DNA of 64,000 nucleotides, taken from assembly GCA_030248215.1 (NCBI GenBank), contig JASANG010003729.1, positions 124,001 through 188,000 of the forward strand, in the 5' to 3' direction. The notes beneath the pieces were generated by a model. That model saw only the letters and a program-made list of their open reading frames with translations. It was not told where the DNA came from and made no database searches. Positions 35,554 through 48,432 of the stretch are shown one piece after another. Numbering within the stretch: position 1 is the first letter of the stretch; each line of letters opens with the position of its first letter. The translations under genes and the position numbers were made by a program. This DNA is from Enoplolaimus lenunculus. Lineage: Eukaryota > Nematoda > Enoplea > Enoplida > Thoracostomopsidae.

Positions 35554-35938
35554 CAGGGTGCAACCGGAATTACAATTTACCGGAACCGGAATTTGAAAAT
35601 TTTACCGGAACCGGAACCGGAAAATGAAAAATGCATTTCACCAAAAATTTCATTTTAATCTTATTTTTTGCTCTATTATTTGTGAAATAACCTTAGTCGA
35701 ACATAGGTATTTATTTTATTTGTTGTATTTTAGATTTTCATCATCGACTGAACTGAAATCCACCATCAATGGCTTATATTCGGAGTACAAGTGGCTTTCA
35801 AAAGAGATTCTTAAAAATTAGCAAAGTTAAGAAAACGGCCAAATTATAATACCGGAATTTTTAAATCCGGTAAAAATTTACCGGAACCGGAACCGGAAGG
35901 TGAAAAAATGCCGGAACCGGAATTCCGGTTGCACCCTG
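35554..35938. mobile_element. hAT-type MITE, CCGGAA subfamily, with perfect 8-bp target duplication
   Basis: 385 bp, ends CAGGGTGCAACCGGAATT / AATTCCGGTTGCACCCTG, flanked by CTCAAAAT on both sides (35546-35553 and 35939-35946). Near-identical to 19062-19454. Confidence 0.93.
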
Positions 35939-35949
35939 CTCAAAATAAT

Positions 35950-37110
35950 ATGCTCGAATGAAACAACCGATATTTGAAAAATAAAACCAACACCAGTAAA
36001 ACTCCCGGGATAATATCACATCAAGTATGCACAACACAGTCATATACAGTCAGAACATAAGTATCGAGGTAAGTACCTGTGAAAATTCCATCTGTTTATG
36101 GAATGGAAAGCTGCAGCTTTAGACAAAACTACGCCAACACAAAGGCATTTAGCGTTTATGAACGCATTTAATAATGTTTTTAAGTAAAATAAAATGCTAA
36201 ACGCGTGGTTGTTTAACCATGAAAAAATATAATTAGCAAGCATATTACGTACAGCGTGCTAACTTCGTACACACAAACGTAAAAATAACATGTCAAACAA
36301 TGCAGTCCTCGTCCAGATATTCGGCTGCGACCAAAAACCGACATTCAGCTCTGACACTCTCTCTTTCAATCGATGAAAACCATGTTAAGCTGCATAATAT
36401 ATATATTATGATGCTTAGATTTATTAATAAACGCAATGACTTACAGAAACTAAGCAAATCAAGAAACGTAAAATTGAACATCAAAAAGTTTCGATTGTTC
36501 ACGCGCATCAAAGAACAAAATATATACAAAATAAGTGAAACTTATCTGCAAACATCATTATGGTACAATAAAAGAGAATACAAATTCAATCCAAAGTTGA
36601 AAAAAGGCACAACAGATTTAAATACATTTTGATACCGATGAAGAAAAGCAGTAACCTTGGAAAATGAACATATAAGGAAATAATACAATAATATTGCACG
36701 AAGTATTACCACAGCAACAAGATCGTTGATTAAGTAGGCTGCAATTGAGATATATCTACAGTTACGGTCATAGTGAGGTGCTTAAATATTCGTAAAGGTA
36801 CATAAATCAATAGTCGAGGGTTTGTTTTTGCTAATGGCTACGAGCAGCGGTCTGCGATGTTTGCGCCTAAAACTGTATTGAGCAAATACATTTCTAAAAA
36901 ACCTTATCACATTTTGAACTCTCAATTGAGTGAAGTCAGTGATAATATGACTTTTATCTCAAATAAATTTGCTAAAAAATCATTAATATACATCATGGCT
37001 CAAAAATATATATGTACTTTAGTACAATCACAAGGGTTAATAACTTAAATGAATATTTCTCACAACTCTAGCACTTCAAACAAAACTGCAAAAAACATGG
37101 TTTCAAGATA
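35950..37110. other. Stretch without recognised gene
   Basis: A 110-codon plus-strand frame (36300-36632) is Lys/Asn/Ile-rich, as expected by chance in AT-rich DNA, and shows no motif I recognise. Confidence 0.35.
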
Positions 37111-37904
37111 ATTGAGCGAAGCAAAACTCCGAGCGAAGCTCGGAGTTTCGCGAAGCGTTTTATATTTTGTACTCTGGGGTCGAAAGGTGGATGTCCATCC
37201 GTCTGTACGTCCGGAAAGAATCTCAGGAACAGCTGAACCGACTTTGATAAACTTTTTTGTTTGAAAGCCAATTATCCTGGGGTGTTAATGTTGCATTGGG
37301 GTTATAAAATTTTAAGCCTTTTAGTAGCTACAGGCTAATTTGCATAATTAGTTAAGCCTAAATTAGGAGTTTCTACATTATTTCACTAATTTTTACATTT
37401 ACAAGCAGTCTAACTTCAGCACTAAAGGGTTTTTGGGTGCGAGAAATCTAAATAAACTGTTTACAAACCTCCAAAACCGATATTTGAGTAGTTAGCTAAT
37501 AGATAATCTGCATATTTGCGTAATGTATAGGCCTAAATTAGGACTTTTTACAATATTTCCCTAATTATTAGGGCTAAAAGCAATCTAATTTCAGCACTAT
37601 ACCATTTTTCGGTGCGAGTAATTTGATTAAATTGTTTACATACCTCCAAAACCGATAATTGAATAGTTTTCTAATAACTAATTTGCATATTAGCTTATTG
37701 ACAAGACCAAATTAAGACTTTTTAAATTATTTCAATAATTATTCGGGTTACTGAAGGTTTTTGGGTGCGAAGAATCTGCATAAATTGTTTACAAACCTCT
37801 AAAACCGATATATGAATAGTTAGCTAATAATTGATTTGCATATTACCTTGACTGCTTACGTGTGTTCGAGCTTCGCTCAATAAATGTAGTCCTACTACGA
37901 CTGG
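37111..37904. mobile_element. MITE with palindromic GAGCGAAGCTCGG end, second copy
   Basis: 794 bp, starting ATTGAGCGAAGCAAAACTCC and ending CTTCGCTCAATAAATGTAG then a self-complementary GTAGTCCTACTAC. The interior holds CCGTCTGTACGTCCGG and tandem 170-180-bp units with AAAACCGATAATTGAATAG. It is the uninterrupted counterpart of 22169-22972 and of the element broken at 62005. Confidence 0.82.
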
Positions 37905-38813
37905 TTAATAGAAAGTGCACCATGATAGAATGCGCGAAAAGTTATCACAAATAATCGTTTTGAGCAACTTATACAAAAATAACGAACAACCTTAAATAAA
38001 TTAATGCAACAAAATATCACGCCGTCAATTCCATATTCCAAATCAGAGATGTCCCGCGGCCACGGTCTGAGGTTACTGGAGCCAGGGCTACGGTACCATG
38101 GGTGGCACCAAAAAAATTTATCTATACGCTCGAATCCAAAATGAAAAAGGTTGCTAAATCAGATTCACTAGGAATGGGAACTGAAAAGTTCGCGCGCTAC
38201 AATATTTTAAATTTCTAATCGGAATCAAATTAATTGTGAATCTAATTTTAACCGAAACCGCAACTCTGGTTACACCCTGCTTTCTCACCCATTCTTTACT
38301 GCAAACGCCCCCGCTTCGCCTAGTAGTACGTGACTAAGCTCAACAGAAGTGAAATAAAGCGCAAATCAAAAAACGACCGCCAACCTATAATAAATATTCT
38401 GCCGATGAACACGTTTACATAGCAAAGCATTGCTGCTGTGTAAACTTGTTTCGTAAACATTACAATAGCACTGCATTAACTTTCTACGCATGCCTAGGCA
38501 AAATGTCCCGTGGCACAATTTAGCCAGAATCTAAGATTATTACATTACCAAACGCAAAATGTCGCGTGACGCGATATGGCAAGTAACAAACGCATTAACA
38601 GTAACTTCGCAACATGGGTGTATCAACAAAATGTTGCGTGACGCGATAGGATAAAAACGGTACCGCGCTCCCAGGCACATGCTTACGCAAAAGGTACATA
38701 AAATTTGAAGTTTATTGTATTTTGCTGGCCCCAGGATATCTCTATTCCAAATATAATACAATCGGCTACAATTACATATTTCACATGGTGTTATTTGCTG
38801 TCGATATCTTACT
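37905..38813. other. Interval downstream of MFSD10
   Basis: Downstream of the MFSD10 stop codon. It contains three GTGACGCGATA/GTTGCGTGACGCGATAGG phrases at 38560-38650, perhaps a short tandem repeat. No poly(A) signal was chosen with confidence. Confidence 0.4.
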
Positions 38814-41212
38814 TCACGTGTTGTTCTTTGCGGTCGAAATCTTACTATCTTCAACAGAATTATTATGTGACACATATGACATGTCATCACCAGACAGTTT
38901 TGAAACCAACGCATTGTGACCGACAGAACTGCGTTTTAACATTAGTAATGGAAGTATAAGTAGACACGCAGCTAATGTATACGTCACGGTTGGGCCTATC
39001 GACCAATACACTGAAAAATATTAACATACAATTTATTGCCAACGCCGCCATAAATCCGAAACTGGGTGCATATGCCTAAGATTTGTACTGGCACGCCGAA
39101 TCAAAATTAAATTGGAATTGGTAAGGAAAATTCTTCGTGGATTTTATTGCTTTACTAGAAAAACCGCGAAATAAGGCATGTGCAGTTACCAACGTGTGAC
39201 CGGATATCCATTTCCGTTCCCGGTAAAAATCGGTGTCCGTTTCCGTTATAGAAATAACGAAAATTCTGATATTTGCATGTTCACGATGAGTAATGAATCA
39301 CGTATATATCTTACAATTATTCGTTGCAGATATGCTGCAATTGTTTCAAACGAAATATATTTCAATATACGTTTTCCGTTTCCGTTATTTTTACTATCCG
39401 TTTATACCCTGGCACTTACAAAAATGGAAACTTACATGCTGAAATAATGAAGGGACCAATTCCTCGTGCCAACGCTCCAAGTGATCGAAAAATTCCAAGT
39501 AAAACACCTTTTTCATGATCTGAGCCTAAATATGTACATAATAACTCAAATCAAAATGCATCCACGTCCGATGCAATTTTGAAACACTTTGCTTAAGGGA
39601 TTTTGATGACGGGAGAGTGTGAACGTAACAAGTTCTATTTTTCTTTAAAAAGAACACGGACACCTGCATCCACTTAAATGGTTTCTCGATAAATTCCACT
39701 CATCGCAAATATCTCTAAACCGGTATAGAAGTAGGACAAATCAAAGTCGAAAATTATGTTAAATTTCGAACATTATGATCCACTGGTTCGAAAGATACAA
39801 GATCTATTATCAACTTATAAAGGGGGCTACACACTTTTGAGCATACGGGATGATACAAACGTCGTTCGTGTCCTCCAAACATCCAGTAAAAATTGAAATT
39901 ATTTACCATGTTCCGATATCACAGCGGTAAGACAAGGTACTACTACAGCGGAACCTAAAAACAGAAAAAAATTAATTAGCAATGAAGAGTAAATTTCATT
40001 ATTTAAAACTAAAAAACTAAATAGCAGTGCATAACGCTAAGGATTAAAAATAATAGTTAACACAGTTTTATGTAAGAAAAAGAAGACCCAAACTTAAAGA
40101 ACAATTTCTGATTAATCTATTACAATTCTCTCAAAGTGAGGTCTTACCAGCCGCATAAAAAGAAAGCCCAGTGTAGAACAAAAACTTTGATTGTGTCCAA
40201 GCGATTGTCAAGAACGCAGGCAAAATTAGCATAACTCCCTGAAAGCCAAACGGAACAAACCGTGGTTTCAGAAGCCAGAGCTGCAACATCTTTTAATATT
40301 TACTAAATCACACATTTCAAAATGTGTGCCATGTTAACGAACAATACTACTAAGAAAGCAAAATAAATCGCTTGAGTGTAAGCGTGACATACGATGCTGC
40401 TTTCGAAATCAAAGAGCTGATATTAATATCACGGTTTGAATTAATTTTATAGGCAACAATAGGATACGAGTGAATCAGTAAAAATTTTTCATAAATTGTC
40501 AACTATTTCGACCCCGGCCCCGGCACTTTCTAGCCCGGCCTCAGGTCGCGGGACAGCTATATATTGATGAACTTACCCGAACAGCACTTATTCGTTGTTT
40601 TGATGATGGAATTCGACGCAAATATCCTCCTGCAGAATAAAGTATTCAAAATTTAAATAATGTTAACTAACCAATATGTTACCAGTACTACACCGCTTTT
40701 TGAATGAGTACTATACTTTGCATTAATAACTACAGATTTGCAATACCGTAAATGTCTGTGTTAATTTCTTGCATGTCTAATACGCAAGAAGAAGCCTACT
40801 AATTAAACAGTAAAAATACTGCGGAGCAACCTGTCAAAAATTTATCATTACATTTGCCACTCCGCTTGTGACATTAAACTTTTTGCAGTCATTTGCTTTA
40901 TGACAATTCAATAAATTTCACATGACAAAAACAGTTTCTGCAATGCTATATGCTAAGTATATCGTCTGCTAAAGATGTAAAATTTTCTAATACCTTGGAC
41001 AAGTATCATAATCACACCAATAAAAACGAACATACGACCTTGTAACATGCTAGAAATACATACAACACAGCAGTCTTTACAATTAACAGTAGTTCAACGT
41101 CTGAATGGTTCATTTAAGAACATACGAGCAATCAAGAAAAATACAAAATAGCGTAAAAGCATGATTATAAGAATAATAATAATAATAATAACAATAATAA
41201 TAATAATAATCA

Positions 41213-41254
<42 letters not shown>

Positions 41255-44200
41255 AAATAATAATAATAATAATAATAATAATGATATTCAAAATAATAAT
41301 AATGACTGAACACTACGAATTTACCTGTCGTAATTGAAACGAAGATGTGTCAAAAAAGTCAAAGTAAACTCCATTCCTGAGTAGAGAAATAAGTAAAGAA
41401 AGTATGCAGCACCAATAGATTGAACATCGGTGAGAGCTAAAGCCACATAAATAATAATCAGAAGAACACCGTTGTACGCAATTGCAATGATCATTCACTA
41501 CACCCAAGAGAATGTTAAAACAGCGGCAGGGACTCAAACCAATACTTAAGAACTGCAAAGATATACTTAAAGGACACAAAATATGTACTTAACTGAGTCG
41601 TAACCATCAAGATAAGCAAATATGTTATACTTAAGTATGCATTCGGCAACATGACCCATGTTGTTTAACACAGGTCAACAAACATTTTGAAATATTACCG
41701 ATGGCGAACCCATGCCGATAATTCGGCAGATCACGAGAATTAACACTCCATGGTTTAACATAGGTTTACGTTATAAACAATTGCGGTAAATCTAAAATAT
41801 ATTCAAGTTTGACAAAGCAACCGAATATCGTTGCTTAAATCAGTGTTACTGATCTCTAAAAGTTTTCGCCTCATAAAACGTACCAGAATGCTTTAAAGAC
41901 TTTTTCATTAGCGCAAATTGGAAAAGAGATTTTGGATGAATATAGTCAATTACACTTCGAGAAACACGTTCTAACGGCAACTAAAATAAACAATGGAACA
42001 GCGCCCTATATTAGCAAATGAAATTACAAATCCATGCATTAACGCATAGAGCCAAAACAAAAAAACGAATTTTGCACTGATGCTTGAACCCTATCGCAGG
42101 TTTTCACGCCAATCAACGACCGTCGAATTATTAATCCAACATTAGCTCTGAACCGCTAATTAAAAACTAGTGGCATACACGATGCAAGCGAAATTTCGGT
42201 TCCGCTAAAGATCCTGTATTTTTCACTATTCTGTTCAAGTATTAAATCCAGCATTTTTTCGCCGGAATTTTCCGCTATTGAAAATTTTTTATTTGAAACT
42301 TTTAAAAACATTAGTTAAACTTGAAATGATAGAGATTTTTCTAGTCTTATATAGATAGGTTAATGTCGCTGTAGAGTTACGCATAAAACACTATGCACGT
42401 ACTTGCTTGGCTTTTGGCAAAGTTTCCGGCAGAAAACAAATAATGCAAATACACTCCAGAATAGAAAGCAAGCAAGCGAAACATGCAGGTGCAACGTAGA
42501 AATCTCCGGAGGCAGTTCCAGACCGAAATCTAACTGAAAAGTAGGCGCCAATCATCGGACCGACAAGGAAACCAATTGCAAAACAAATGCCAACAACAGC
42601 CTGAAATGAAAGAAAACAGAGCATGCTGCATGCTCATTATATTCTAATCAGAGCAAAGCATCCATAACATACATACCATTACATAAATTTGATGGAAAAT
42701 GAAAATTTTACACCAGCTATATAACAAGTTTCAGAGTATAGTGACCGATCGTCACAACTGTAAAAGAGCACTGCATATTTCAGATCAAATTTGTTAGCCT
42801 AATTCTATTGTTTTAATCATATGTTCGCTGTAATAAATAATATGTGCACTAGCAACAATCACGGCAGTAGAAAAATTCAATTGCTTTTGCAACAAACAGC
42901 TAGGTCGTACGTACCACGCAACGTGATGCAATTCTGAATGACGATTGGTACAGCCCACAAGACACACTACTATGCCTTGTTTCTTACAATATTACACAAA
43001 ACCTTCTTGCATCATGTTTCGGACGTACCATTCCCTTGCCTCGTTTCGATGGCGGACATACATCAGTAACAATCGCAGCAGCAAGATTTACGCTGGTTTT
43101 GCTAATGCCGCCAATCACACGTGATAATACGAATATACTAAACGAAGTTGCTTTGGCCCACAAGATATATGAGCACAAACTACCAGCCTGAAATTGCAAA
43201 GCGAAAACGAATCCTCATTACATAGAGAGCGTTGTAAACCTTGTTGATATGTACTGCGAACTATAGTAATATATCGATGGAGTTTATAATAAAAACGTAA
43301 TAACAAACTATGCCAGATTTCATGCAAAAATTTATTCAGCAATCAGTGAGATCTTACATAGTCATATACTTACCACCGACAGCAACAGAAGAGGTTTTCG
43401 CCCGAATGAGTCCGACAATGCTCCAAACACGGGCGCCGATAGAAACTGCAGGAACGAGAACATAGAACCAAGAAGGCCTGTAAATAAAGTTGTACAGCCA
43501 GCTCACAAACCGCTATCAACTTCACCAAAAAATTCTTTGCCAAACACTGCAAGATTTTCTAAAGCGCTCTTTATTTTCTCAACAGCCACGTACGTATATC
43601 GTATATTCAAGAATAAATGGAAACCAAACTTCTGCATGTGCACAACTGTCTCCAACACAAATGTTTACAAAAATTGACCATAAGTAACTGGGGAAAAGCG
43701 GTAATATACCTCCAAAAAACACATAGTTGAAACGAATAACGTTTGGAGCTCCAATTAAGCGCTGAAAACTTCCCAATGTCTGTTGCACAATGTAGTACAG
43801 CTGATCATGCTACAATAGAAGTCACGAATAAAATTAAGAAACTTTTACTCACTGATAAGGTTAAATGCCGGAACCGGATATCCGGCTTCGGTAGTTGTCC
43901 ACGCAGGAATTCTGGGGTATATATGTTTCGATAAAAAACTAAATTTAATTACGCTATTTTGAGCAATCGCTAGGTAATGTCGCAGTGTAGGAGCTTCAAA
44001 CGGGAGGAATCTTGAGCGGGCTGGGTAAATTTTACCGACTAATGGCAGTTTTTAAAGGAAAATCATTCCAATTTTAACCATGCCTGATTGTTCATATACA
44101 AATAGTGAACATATCATCGTTAATGTTTTCATGCGAAGTTCATGAAAATAGTTTCCAGTCAACAGACATCCTAAACCAATAATATATTTGTTAACGCAAA

Positions 44201-45699
44201 TTAATCATTTAGTCATAATTTTTTATTTCATATCCCAAAGCTCAGAACTGAGGTCGGGCACAAAATATACCAACGTTTAAAAATTATGCGGCTGGAATTG
44301 CGTTCACATTCTGACACAGATTTGTATCGAAAATTTGCAAAATGAAATGTTCGGATCCGGCAAAGTAGCATTGCATTCGGATTCGGTCAAATCGTGGATT
44401 CGGTATCTTATGCCTCAAGACTCGGCCAACTACTCGTTTCACTGAAAATAGAGACTACATGCTTTTTAGCAGTACTAATTACATATTCCTTACATTTTAA
44501 TTTTCTGTCTTGAATTACGTAATCGTAAACACATCGTTGGTTTTTCCTTAGCAAGTTCACGGTGCGACCAGATATCTAGCTTGGCTCCGGCAAAAATCGA
44601 TATCCGGCTACGGTATTTGAACTTGCCGGATATTTTTTAAAATTTCAATAAATTGAAACCATCATTTATATTTACACAATCTTTATTTTGATACAATACT
44701 TAACGCTGGAAAACCTAATACATGACCAGTGATATTTTAAGGGCGTATCAGTCTTTGTAGTGCGTATACCAATTCCTAAACCTAAGGTTAAACTTCAGCG
44801 TAAAAATACGTCCAAAAGAAGGCCCATGCCTAAGCAAAAACAATATTCTCAATCCTATACAGGGATGGACGGTTTCCGTTAAAAACCGAGACCTTATATT
44901 TCGGTCACGGTCAATTTTGTCATCACCGAAAAACACTCAAATTTTCACTATAAATTATTTCTAATTCTTTTGTGGTTTTTTATAGTTTTTGTGTTTGTTC
45001 AGAATATATGCGTATAATTGTTACGTTATTCATAGATTCACAACGAAATTTTTTTATTTATCAGGTATCACTTACTGCAACAAACAGCTATACACTTGTC
45101 AAATTCATTGTCAATTTCTTGCCTCGGTTATAAGATACCGAAACTGAAAAAACCGACATCAAGACCTGCAAAATACCGAGACTGGCCGAGCCCGAGACCA
45201 AAATCCCTGATCCTAAGACACCTGCAGTTAATTTACTTAGGAAAAACTGGGTGCACTTAGAAAGTACCTAACATGGTCCAAACAAATATTGCAACTAAAC
45301 GCAACGCTACAAAAACATAGAACAGTGGAATAGAGTCGCGGTTAAGGTATTAAAATTTATCTGTGTCAACGCATAGGTCTATCCCATGCTGTATATAGTT
45401 TCTTTTCTTAAGTTTGTAATCTGTTTCACACCATTTCAAATTCCTAACTTTCGTTTCTATTTTTAGGACTTTTTCGGGTAGTTTCAAAGTTTATTCAGTT
45501 GAAGAGCTCTTACTAACTGAGATTCTAGGATAATGTGTTTCACTTAAAAACAAGAACGGCCGTTTACGCTGTTAAAACTAACCGTTATTTGATTTTTGGA
45601 GTAAAATTCCATAAGGGCTGGAAATAAAGGAAGAATAGATGTAAACGCTAGCAGATCGAGCAAAAGTATAGCAAAGAGCACAAAAAGAGTACGCTCCAT
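38814..45699 (-). CDS. MFSD10: MFSD10 (TETRAN) major facilitator transporter, complete 13-exon gene
   Basis: Exons: 45699-45583, 43800-43710, 43477-43374, 43187-43029, 42600-42403, 41980-41884, 41436-41325, 41049-40994, 40629-40577, 40238-40148, 39954-39907, 39525-39436, 39010-38814. All splice sites are GT/AG, phases agree, and the sum is 1,413 nt, or 470 residues plus stop (human MFSD10 is about 455). It starts MERTLFVLFAILLLDLLAF (TM1). The MFS motif-A loop GALSDSFGRKPLLLL lies near residue 92, RVIGGISKTSVNL and GICFAIGFLVGPMIGAY follow, then FLPETLPKAK, AAYFLYLFLYSGMEFTL, LGIFRSLGALARGIGP and a Ser/Asp-rich C-tail. Twelve membrane helices are expected. The family is an MFS efflux-type transporter (yeast Tpo1 and TetA-like organic anion transport). 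It is the only whole copy in the window: the first five exons are duplicated inverted downstream. Intron 1 is large and packed with MITEs. Confidence 0.95.
39190..39411. mobile_element. Short hAT-type MITE in last MFSD10 introns
   Basis: 222 bp with CCGGATATCC/TTTCCGTT words and right end CGTTTATACCCTGG. Flanks GCAGTTAC and GCACTTAC match 7 of 8. The right duplication ends 10 bp from the donor of exon 39525-39436. Confidence 0.7.
41168..41303. repeat. (AAT)n microsatellite in MFSD10 intron
   Basis: About 130 bp of interrupted AAT/TAA repeats just downstream of the exon 41436-41325 donor. The Tyr/Leu-rich frame it creates on the minus strand is not a gene. Confidence 0.9.
44860..45209. mobile_element. 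hAT-type MITE, CTCGGT subfamily (MFSD10 intron 1)
   Basis: CAGGGATGGACGGTTTCCG at the left and GCCCGAGACCAAAATCCCTG at the right, with ACCGAGAC words inside. Flanks ATCCTATA and ATCCTAAG match 6 of 8. Mirrored in the right arm and repeated in the third copy. Confidence 0.75.
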
Positions 45700-45982
45700 T
45701 ATGCTTCTATATTATGATAGGTACTAAATTATAATTAGCAAACCTACAAATTACTTTTAATACAGCTCCAATATTAGTTACCAAATCGAAGTTAGCCAAC
45801 AGCATGCAAAATGAAACCGCGCGTTGTACAAAAAGAACCCAGGTTTTGCTGAGCACGAATATACGTATCTATTAAAGTTCGAGATCAGGGTTCGTGCCAA
45901 CAGGGTTGCACAGCCCTAAAAGGCGTATTCTGACGTTCGACACAAGGAGCACATATACACTGAAATACAGTATTGATTGTTA

Positions 45983-46110
45983 GGAGGAATGGCTTAGTGG
46001 TAGCGCGCTGTACTGAGAATCTGGCGGTCACAGGATCGAAACCTCGTGAAAAAGCCCTTCATTTTCAGCTGCAAGCACTCAAAACAAAAATCGCCGTACC
46101 CTAGTCTACC
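45983..46110 (+). mobile_element. Second tRNA-SINE family, copy 1
   Basis: A box TGGCTTAGTGGTAGCGC and B box GGATCGAAACC, then body CCCTTCATTTTCAGCTGC and tail ATCGCCGTACCCTAGTCTAC. A second copy is at 47519-47640. Confidence 0.75.
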
Positions 46111-46323
46111 CAGGGTGCAACCGGAATTACAATTTACCGGGAACGGAATTTGAAAAAGTTACCGGAAACGGAGCCGGAAAATGAAAAATACACGCCACCG
46201 AAAAACTCATTTTAATTTTCTGTTTTGCAATAATATTGGTGCAAAAAACCTTCTAGAGATAGGTATTCAGTTTATCTGCATTATATCAGATTTTTATAAT
46301 CCATGGAAACGAAATCTACCTTC

Positions 46324-46458
46324 TGTCAGTCTAGGTAGGAACCGGGACTTTAGACCTTTAAATATGCAGCAGGAAAAGCGGGCCTCCACGGCGGGAATCA
46401 AACTCTCAGCCTACGGACCTTTAAGCGAACACTCTACCACTGCGCCACGCAGCCCGCC
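46324..46458 (-). mobile_element. tRNA-derived SINE inside MITE
   Basis: Head GGGCTGCGTGGCGCAGTGG with A box, B box GAGTTTGATTCCCGCC, body GGAGGCCCGCTTTTCC, tail TAGACTGACAG. Confidence 0.85.
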
Positions 46459-46683
46459 TGTCCAACTGCATTTTTCGTCGACTATGTAACGACCGCATGC
46501 TGCCAACTACCATACATACAGTGCACTGCACTATATTGCATGTGCACATAACTGACAAGCATGTCTCACAAGTTTACATGCCCTTATTTTCAACAAGGAC
46601 CTCCCTTGACCGTCCATCCTATTTTCTGCTGGATACGGTGTTCATAGCGGGGGAATTTGCCATTGCGTTCACATCGTAGCTTC

Positions 46684-46844
46684 CATGTCAGTTTAGGTAG
46701 GAACCGGGACTTCAGACCTTAAACTAAGCAGCTGGAAAAGCGGGCCTCCAGGGAGGGGATCGAACTCTCAGCCAGGGAGGGGATCGAGCTCTCAGCCTAC
46801 GGATCCTTAAGCGAACATTCTACCACTGCACCACGTAGCCCGCC
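46684..46844 (-). mobile_element. tRNA-derived SINE with duplicated B box
   Basis: Same family as 46324-46458, but a unit of about 24 bp containing GAGCTCGATCCCC / GAGTTCGATCCCC is tandemly duplicated, giving two B boxes. The head is GGGCTACGTGGTGCAGTGG. Confidence 0.85.
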
Positions 46845-47518
46845 TGTCCAACTGCATTTTTCGTCGACTATGTGTGGATCGTATGCTGCCAGCTAGCATA
46901 CATACAGTGCACTGCACTATATTGCACGTGCACATAACGGACAAGCATGCCTCACATGCTTACACCGTCGATGGTTTGTTTCAGGCGATTGTCAAGGTTT
47001 GTATGCTATAGTAATAAAACTATTTAATTTTTATCGTCATTTTGTAGTAAAATATATTAATTTATACTAATCAAATTTTAATTTACTGAAACCGAAACGT
47101 GAAAGATACCGGAATCAAAACCGGAACCGGAATTCAGGTTGCACCCTGCGCCTACTAACTTATAATTGTGAGAATTAAAATTAACAGCATGAATTTCAGT
47201 GAATAACTTACAGTGGCAACAACTGCAAAGCAGTTTTGCGATCAAGCTTGCGCACTCGCACGAGTGAATAATTTGATTTTGTAGATTTATGCCTGTTACA
47301 CACTAGCTACCTAATTATAGTCATCTTTCAGTCTGAGACATGCGGATGTATGGAGGCAAATAATAACCTCATGCTGATGCTGTACATCGGTAAAGCACAG
47401 CTGCATATGTAGTACCTTCCTATGCAGCAGCAGTAAAACATTGAAGAACCAAGATACATGTGTATAATGTTGAGGTTCTACAAGGCATAAAAACAGAAAA
47501 ACTCAGCAGTTCATCGTG

Positions 47519-47640
47519 AGGCGGCGTGGCTCAGTGGATTGCGCGCTGGACTGAAAAATCTCGAACTCCTGGGAGCGTCCCTCATTTTCAGCTGCTGAAA
47601 ACATAGAACTAAAAACTGTCGTAAGCTAGCCTACCCAACT
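47519..47640 (+). mobile_element. Second tRNA-SINE family, copy 2
   Basis: A box CGTGGCTCAGTGGATTGCG, degraded B box, body CCTCATTTTCAGCTGC, tail GTCGTAAGCTAGCCTACCC. Confidence 0.65.
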
Positions 47641-48432
47641 TATCACACAGTCTAGACCGCTAAAAAGACCGCTGCGAATTGAAGACCTCGCGATAGTTTT
47701 TGATAGTTATGTTCTTTGCATATAATTATACCACTACGTTTTGACTTTATTTGTTGTTCGTCAACATTGAGACCACAACATTGTTTAAAAGAAATGACGC
47801 TTACGAAACAGTTGTTCGTTAAAGACGGCCGATGTATCGTATAGGGGCATACAGCTTCTTGCAAGGTAATATCATTTTCATTCTGAATATTGACATGATG
47901 TAGTGCAGACCACTGTGATATAAATATCAAGCATGAGTGGCGGATCCAAAATTTCTCAGGTAATAAACTTCTTTTTGAACCACGCAAACCACGAACTATT
48001 GCGCTAAAATTGACTTCTTTACGTTCGTTTATTTAAGATGAATAACAGTTAAAACTAACGCATCAACGCAATTTAGATCAAGACAACAGGTTGGCAACAT
48101 AAATTCGGATTAGGTTCCAAACAGGCACAAATTTAAAGACAGCTGCTTATACTATTTCGTATAACAGAGAAATAAACAGCGTAGAACAGCAATTGACACT
48201 CTATAAAATTTTTGTCGAGATGCTGTTGGGGGCACGGCCGGGGTGGCCCCCCATGGAGCCGCCATTGTCAAGCATAATCTATGGATTATCTGTTCAGCCA
48301 ATGATGACGAAGGCGGTTCATGTCTATGAAAATTCTTCTCGCATATTCATAATAAATATATTGCAGCTGCAAGTTCTTCGAATGAATTTGTGAACACCGT
48401 GAAGCTGCAAGTTTCAGCTGTAAAAAGAATCG

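Larger units (their letters stand above)
46111..47148. mobile_element. CCGGAA-type hAT MITE enlarged by two SINE insertions
   Basis: The ends CAGGGTGCAACCGGAATT and AATTCAGGTTGCACCCTG lie 1,038 bp apart instead of about 390. The excess is two tRNA-SINEs and their flanks (46324-46458 and 46684-46844). Confidence 0.8.

Noticed and set aside
36300-36632. 110-codon plus-strand frame as a gene
   Set aside because: Lys/Asn/Ile-rich composition typical of chance frames in AT-rich DNA. No splice sites, motif or neighbour support.
41110-41313. Tyr/Leu-rich frame on the minus strand
   Set aside because: Translation of the AAT microsatellite in an MFSD10 intron.
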